Assembly (NCBI GenBank): GCA_014377455.1
Contig: JACMPO010000125.1
Location: forward strand, 1 to 36,971
DNA: 36,971 nt
Reading direction: 5' to 3'
Source of the DNA: Flavobacterium sp.
GTDB taxonomy: Bacteria; Bacteroidota; Bacteroidia; Flavobacteriales; Flavobacteriaceae
Below are positions 33,184 through 36,971 of this stretch, in pieces. Below the pieces are notes generated by a model. That model searched no databases, had not been told where the DNA came from, and saw only the letters and a list, made by a program, of their open reading frames with translations. The translations under genes were made by a program, and so were the position numbers. Within the stretch, counting starts at the first letter, position 1; each line of letters opens with the position of its first letter.

Positions 33184-34689
33184 ATGAAATTGTTTACAGA
33201 TAAGAAATCACAACCCACATATACTAATAAATTTGGACAGGTATTAACGTACAAAGACAAAAATAAAGTGATAGGTATATTTAAAAAAAATCCATCTATT
33301 TTATTGTCATTTCTTTCCGAGTGTTATCCACTATCTAGTGAAATAATAATAAGATATGAGAACTATTTTGAAGAGAATTGGAAATCATTAAGTGAAAATT
33401 CAAGAATTGAGTGGACAGAAGAACTACTTGACAAATACGAAGATAAATGGGATTGGAGTTTATTAAGTTTAAACAAAGGACTTCCTTGGAGCGTTGACTT
33501 AGTTGCTAAATACATTCACAAATGGAATTGGTCTTTATTAAGTAGCAATGAGGCTTTACCTTGGTCAGTTGAATTTATTGAACTATTCAAAGACAATTGG
33601 AATTGGTATAGATTTGCGGATTTAAAATCTGATTTCTTTACATGGTCAATTGAGTTTATCCAAAAATTAACTCCCTATTGGTATTGGACAAACTTAAGTG
33701 AAAAAGAAACTCTTCCGTGGTCGGTTGAGTTTATTGAAGCTTTTCAAAACAATTGGGATTGGACAGCATTAAGCAGCAATCAATCTATTCCTTGGAACGA
33801 TAATATTTTAGAAAAATTTAAAGATAAATTGGATTGGACTCAGATTGCTTATAATCAATCTATTCCATGGTCTGAAGAACTAATACAGAAGTATGTAAAT
33901 TATTGGGACTGGAAAAGTTTAAGTTGGAATAAGAATCTACCATGGTCGGAGAATTTCTTCTATCAATACTTGAAAAGATGGGATTTCTCAGCCTTAAGCA
34001 GAAATGAATCACTACCTTGGACAATCCCTTTATTTTATGAGTTTATTGACTTGTGGGATTTAAAAAATATAAGTAGAAATGAAAAAATCCCCTGGAATTG
34101 GGAATTAATTAATTTTAAAAAAGAGTTTTGGAATTGGAGGTCGCTACCATCTAATAAATCAGTTCCTTGGGATGTTAAAAGCATCAAAGAATGCGAAATT
34201 TTTTTAAATCATACCGAGAAAATAATTATGTGGATGTCCTTTAGCACAAGTCCTAATTTGCAGTGGTCAAAAAACTTTATTAATGAATTTAAAAATAATT
34301 GGGATTGGAAAGGCTTAAGTGAAAACAAAGAACTCCCTTGGTCAATGGAATTATTAGAAACTTTTAAAGATTACTGGAATTGGGATAAGCTTAGCAGAAA
34401 TGAATCTATACCATGGTCGTTGGAATTAGTGGATACTTTTACAAACTACTGGAATTGGAATGCAATTACACTAAATAAAAGTTTGTCATGGACAACAGAA
34501 TTGATTGAAAAATATCCCAAAGTTAATGTTCATGATTTATGTCTAAGAAAAGATGTAAAACTTGATTTAGAATTTCTTGTTACACATTCTAAAAAACTAG
34601 CTCCAAGTATTTCAGTTTTAGAAATTTTAAGCCCATATATTAGTTTGGAAGTAGTTGAAGATGTTTTAAAAAAAAATTTTTTTGACTAA
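33184..34689 (+). CDS. Tryptophan-rich 25-residue repeat protein (about 15 repeats)
   Basis: A 501-residue protein. After an about 64-residue N-terminal region it consists of about 15 consecutive units of about 25 residues (about 65-440) with the pattern [D/N]WxxLSxNxxLPWSxELIExF, then kxxW. One residue-perfect unit is DWKGLSENKELPWSMELLET. Two units (about 140 and 320-350) carry small insertions. A helical C-terminal cap follows. Each unit offers two or three conserved tryptophans, an Asn and a Pro, as expected for a solenoid with a stacked hydrophobic core. There is no signal peptide, membrane segment or enzyme motif, so it is probably a cytoplasmic scaffold or binding protein. Similar W-N-P-W repeats occur in some giant-virus and Bacteroidota proteins, to my memory. 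It is the last gene before a long attC-like palindrome. Confidence 0.75.
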   Translation: MKLFTDKKSQPTYTNKFGQVLTYKDKNKVIGIFKKNPSILLSFLSECYPLSSEIIIRYENYFEENWKSLSENSRIEWTEELLDKYEDKWDWSLLSLNKGLPWSVDLVAKYIHKWNWSLLSSNEALPWSVEFIELFKDNWNWYRFADLKSDFFTWSIEFIQKLTPYWYWTNLSEKETLPWSVEFIEAFQNNWDWTALSSNQSIPWNDNILEKFKDKLDWTQIAYNQSIPWSEELIQKYVNYWDWKSLSWNKNLPWSENFFYQYLKRWDFSALSRNESLPWTIPLFYEFIDLWDLKNISRNEKIPWNWELINFKKEFWNWRSLPSNKSVPWDVKSIKECEIFLNHTEKIIMWMSFSTSPNLQWSKNFINEFKNNWDWKGLSENKELPWSMELLETFKDYWNWDKLSRNESIPWSLELVDTFTNYWNWNAITLNKSLSWTTELIEKYPKVNVHDLCLRKDVKLDLEFLVTHSKKLAPSISVLEILSPYISLEVVEDVLKKNFFD

Positions 34690-34707
34690 ATTTTTTTTTG
34701 ACTTTTT

Positions 34708-34839
34708 CTAACGTAAGCACACAATAACCCAACATAATACCCCGACCTTAATACAATTTTGGGATATACCCGCACTCATTGAAGTAAGAAGTTGAATCAT
34801 CAGCCCACTTTCATCAAGTTCTGCGGGATTTTCCGTTAT
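34708..34839. repeat. Long imperfect palindrome with attC-like geometry
   Basis: CTAACG (34708-34713) and CGTTAT (34834-34839) bound a 132-base, comparatively GC-rich region. TAACG/CGTTA pair perfectly, CCCGCA (34769-34774) pairs with TGCGGG (34822-34827), and weaker arms GAAxTTGA/TCAAxTTC lie inside. Its place just after a gene stop, the AAC...GTT ends and the size resemble integron attC sites or the attC-like 3' repeats of Bacteroidota cassette arrays. The consensus RYYYAAC/GTTRRRY is met only partly. Confidence 0.4.
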
Positions 34840-34864
34840 GTCTAATCTATAAAAATTAAAAACT

Positions 34865-35209
34865 ATGGTAACAATCGTAGATTACAAATCATTCGAGAAA
34901 GAAAATGGTGAAAAATTTCACTGCCTTGTGGTGCAAGGTGGTTTAGAAGCTGTTAAAAGTAAGCAAACAGGTAAAACTTACTTTACTGCTAAAACTGTAA
35001 AAGTTCCAACAACATTTGATGAACAAACTTGTTTAGGATTAATTGGAGAAAAAATCAGTGGTGTAGTAAAGAAAGTTGAAACAGACCCTTATGATTACAC
35101 TGTTACAGAAACAGGTGAAATCATTCAACTAAATCACAGATACGAATTTGTGAGTGACGAAGATAACATTATTGAATCTAATGTTATGCAATCCGAGTTA
35201 GTTCACTAA
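34865..35209 (+). CDS. Small beta-rich protein beside the ATPase, possible ssDNA-binding partner
   Basis: A 114-residue acidic protein with alternating strands (MVTIVDYKSFE, FHCLVVQGGLEAVKS, KTYFTAKTVKVPT, ISGVVKKVET, ELNHRYEFVS-like) and no cysteine or enzyme motif. The strand pattern and size fit an OB-type fold. Its position just before a Sak4/RecA-like ATPase, which in phages often works with an SSB, suggests a nucleic-acid-binding role. I do not recognise the family, and the function is inference. A strong terminator follows, so it can be transcribed separately from the ATPase gene. Confidence 0.65.
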   Translation: MVTIVDYKSFEKENGEKFHCLVVQGGLEAVKSKQTGKTYFTAKTVKVPTTFDEQTCLGLIGEKISGVVKKVETDPYDYTVTETGEIIQLNHRYEFVSDEDNIIESNVMQSELVH

Positions 35210-35223
35210 TTCTATACAAAGAA

Positions 35224-35281
35224 ACATATGTAAGGAGCTTCAGAAATGAGGCTCCTTTTTTTATTAAAAAATAACATATGT
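35224..35281. repeat. Palindromic octamer ACATATGT on both sides of a terminator
   Basis: ACATATGT stands at 35224-35231 and again at 35274-35281, one at each edge of the hairpin terminator between the two genes; both are preceded by A-rich bases. The octamer is self-complementary. It may be a pair of operators for the downstream ATPase gene. Confidence 0.4.
35232..35264 (+). terminator. Rho-independent terminator with GAAA loop
   Basis: AAGGAGCTTCA (35232-35242) pairs with TGAGGCTCCTT (35247-35257) with one G-T pair around a GAAA tetraloop, followed by a T-run. It closes the small beta-rich gene. Confidence 0.88.
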
Positions 35282-35317
35282 CTTCTATTTTTTTAATTAA
35301 TACTAAATAATAAAATT

Positions 35318-36214
35318 ATGAAGCTACAAATAGCTCAAAGACATCAAGTAAAATTAAGACTTGGTCTTTCAGGTGCAAGTGGATTTGGCAAGACATACTC
35401 TGCCCTACTTCTAGCCTATGGAATAACAGATGATTGGTCAAAAATTGCAATCATAGACACTGAAAACGGAAGTGCTTCTTTATACTCTCATTTAGGAGGA
35501 TACCATGTTTTGACACTAACAGAACCTTATACTCCTGAAAGATATATTCAAGCAATAGAAGCCTGTGAACTATCAAATATTGAAGTAATTATTATTGATA
35601 GTATTACTCATGAATGGTCAGGAAAAGGAGGTTGTTTAGAAATACATGAAAGTTTAGGTGGACGCTTCCAAGATTGGGCAAGAGTTTCTCCAAGACATCA
35701 GTCATTTATAGATAAAATTTTAAATTCAAATTGCCACATAATCACATCTGTAAGAAGAAAAGTTGATTACAGCATGGACTCAGATTCAAATGGAAAAAGT
35801 AAAGTGATTAAACACGGAACCAAAGAAATTACAAGAGAAGGATTTGAGTATGAATTGACAGCCAATTTTGAAATTATAAATGATAAACATCTTTGTAAAG
35901 CAAGTAAGGACAGAACAGGATTGTTTTCTGAGTCTCCTGAATTTGTTATCTCAACTCAAACAGGTAAAAAACTTATTGAATGGTGTAATTCAGGAATATC
36001 AATTGAAGATGTAAAACTTGAAATTAAACAAGCAGAATCTTTAGATGATTTGAAACTCATTTATGAGAAATATGCAAGTCTAAAAAAATCAACGCATCCA
36101 TTAATAATGGAACGTAAAGAAGAAATTGAAAACATTAATTCACAAATTTTATCAAATCAAGAAATTGTCCAACCATTAAAAACAGAAACAAATGGAATTA
36201 GTAATAAACAGTAG
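35318..36214 (+). CDS. Sak4/RecA-like P-loop ATPase of mobile elements
   Basis: A 298-residue AAA/RecA-fold ATPase. Walker A GASGFGKT is at 19-26, the Walker B-like IIIDS at 91-95, and a conserved DTENGSASLYS follows strand two, as in phage nucleotide-binding proteins called Sak4. Sak4 enzymes promote single-strand annealing and recombination with SSB help. The C-terminal about 80 residues are a Glu/Lys-rich helical tail (about 225-290). It is preceded by the small beta-rich gene and a terminator and overlaps the next gene by 23 bases in another frame, so translation is coupled. RecA-like or DnaC-like helicase-loader roles are alternatives. Confidence 0.78.
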   Translation: MKLQIAQRHQVKLRLGLSGASGFGKTYSALLLAYGITDDWSKIAIIDTENGSASLYSHLGGYHVLTLTEPYTPERYIQAIEACELSNIEVIIIDSITHEWSGKGGCLEIHESLGGRFQDWARVSPRHQSFIDKILNSNCHIITSVRRKVDYSMDSDSNGKSKVIKHGTKEITREGFEYELTANFEIINDKHLCKASKDRTGLFSESPEFVISTQTGKKLIEWCNSGISIEDVKLEIKQAESLDDLKLIYEKYASLKKSTHPLIMERKEEIENINSQILSNQEIVQPLKTETNGISNKQ

Positions 36215-36971
36215 TATCAATAATCAAGTAATTGATGAAAGTGAAGTAATTGATAAAACTTCAAGTTTTATAGAAGCCAATACACAAAAGGTTTCGCTTA
36301 ACCACCTAAAAAATGATTGTATTATTCCTGTATTTTCTAAAGATAATGAATCTACAATTTCACATTATCAATTTATAAACAAAGCCTATGAAGTAGTTCA
36401 GGAATTGTTTCCAGATTTCACTCCTAATGAGCCTGATATAAGAGTATCCCATATTGTAAAAGGAAGAATACCAAGCGCAATAGAAAAACCAGCTAAAGAT
36501 TTATTAGAAGAGGAAAAAACGCTTTATTACGAGCGTTGTGCTTTCTTAATTGAATTACATCAAGCCAAAGAAGTTATTAATGGAAATACGCTTACATTAT
36601 CTGTTGGAGGCGTAAGATCTTACAATCAAGAGAATCTTTATAGTAAGAAATCAGTTGAAAAATTCAAAATCTTTATTGGATATCAAAATAAGGTTTGCAC
36701 CAATCTCTGTATTTCTACAGATGGTTTCACTAATGAAGTTAGAATCTCATCTGTAAATGAATTACACACTGATATGTATAATCTTTTTAGTAATTATGAT
36801 AGAATTAAACATTTAAGTTTAATGGAAAAAATGAATCAATTCCATCTAAATGAAAATCAGTTCGCTCATTTAATTGGCAAAATCAGGATGTACCAACATC
36901 TAGAAAAAGATGACCAAAAGAGTAAAGGAAAATTTCTTTTAAACGATGGACAAATGAATTCTGTGGTAAAA
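36192..36971 (+). CDS. DUF3871 family protein (3' end outside the window)
   Basis: An open frame of 260 codons without a stop, starting at ATG 36192 (MELVINSSIN) inside the end of the ATPase gene. The sequence shows the hallmarks I remember for DUF3871 of Bacteroidota mobile elements: TSSFIEANTQ, LNHLKNDCIIPVFSKDNES (about 39-57), LSVGGVRSYNQENLYSKK and NLCISTDGF. DUF3871 proteins are found in plasmids, ICEs and prophages and have no known activity. Its position after a Sak4-like ATPase suggests a part in element replication or recombination. Confidence 0.8.
   Translation, partial: MELVINSSINNQVIDESEVIDKTSSFIEANTQKVSLNHLKNDCIIPVFSKDNESTISHYQFINKAYEVVQELFPDFTPNEPDIRVSHIVKGRIPSAIEKPAKDLLEEEKTLYYERCAFLIELHQAKEVINGNTLTLSVGGVRSYNQENLYSKKSVEKFKIFIGYQNKVCTNLCISTDGFTNEVRISSVNELHTDMYNLFSNYDRIKHLSLMEKMNQFHLNENQFAHLIGKIRMYQHLEKDDQKSKGKFLLNDGQMNSVVK

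Larger units (their letters stand above)
28082..36971 (+). mobile_element. Integrative element inserted at tRNA-Asn (right end outside the window)
   Basis: From the tRNA-Asn 3' end onward, core genes give way to a tyrosine recombinase, opposite-strand regulators, unrecognised small cargo genes, a recombination-type ATPase and a DUF3871 gene. Integrase next to the tRNA is the classical arrangement for ICEs, integrated plasmids or prophage-like elements. The far attachment site is not in the window: no second copy of the tRNA 3' end was seen. No relaxase, capsid or conjugation gene is visible in this part, so the element type is open. Confidence 0.75.

Noticed and set aside
28082..36971. Second attachment site (attR) inside the window
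   Set aside because: No second copy of the tRNA-Asn 3' end was found by eye; it should lie beyond the right edge.
1..36971. CRISPR array, rRNA genes or insertion sequences
   Set aside because: No regularly spaced repeat-spacer pattern, no rRNA-like sequence and no transposase gene were seen.

Overview
The window looks like chromosome from a low-GC Bacteroidota, most likely Flavobacterium or a close Flavobacteriaceae relative. The reasons are Bacteroidota-type promoters (TAnnTTTG near -7), several type IX secretion system (T9SS) type A C-terminal sorting domains, a SusC-type TonB receptor with a carboxypeptidase-regulatory-like N-terminus, a DUF4286 gene, and the near absence of Shine-Dalgarno sequences. 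This is a judgement from reading the sequence; no database search was run.

Positions 1-7576 are mostly core genes. They encode a TrxR-like ferredoxin-NADP reductase, a NifU-type scaffold and an Mrp/ApbC ATPase (iron-sulfur work), an alkyltransferase-like DNA repair protein lacking the acceptor cysteine, a LysE-type exporter, TrmB, a glycosyltransferase, and a PhoR/PhoB-like two-component pair. A structured intergenic element resembling Flavo-1 RNA lies at 1154-1237.

Positions 7741-14880 are an outer-membrane and secretion block. A TonB-dependent receptor gene is broken by a nonsense codon and a one-base frameshift. It is followed by three T9SS cargo genes: a beta-helix-like surface protein behind three perfect-phase 11-bp direct repeats, a tiny protein that is almost only a sorting domain, and a large multidomain adhesin-like protein.

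Positions 14907-27876 return to housekeeping genes: a LuxE-like adenylating enzyme, TyrS, an SDR-type dehydratase/epimerase, MgtE overlapping RsmA, DUF4286, a TPR protein, SerS, a T9SS-exported M1 aminopeptidase and an enlarged RseP protease with an apparent third PDZ-like module.

At 28008-28081 a tRNA-Asn(GTT) marks the boundary of a mobile island that runs off the right edge. The island starts with iteron-like repeats and a tyrosine recombinase whose first catalytic arginine is replaced by alanine. Two regulators follow on the opposite strand: a truncated WYL-type protein and an XRE protein. Next comes a cargo run of unrecognised small secreted, lipoprotein, membrane and zinc-ribbon proteins, ending in a 501-residue protein built from about 15 tryptophan-rich repeats of 25 residues. 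That cargo is closed by a long imperfect palindrome with attC-like geometry. Beyond it lie a small beta-rich protein, a Sak4/RecA-like ATPase and a partial DUF3871 gene, probably the element's DNA recombination or replication module. The repeat protein with its flanking palindrome is the most plausible undescribed system here. No stretch longer than about 300 bases lacks a gene.
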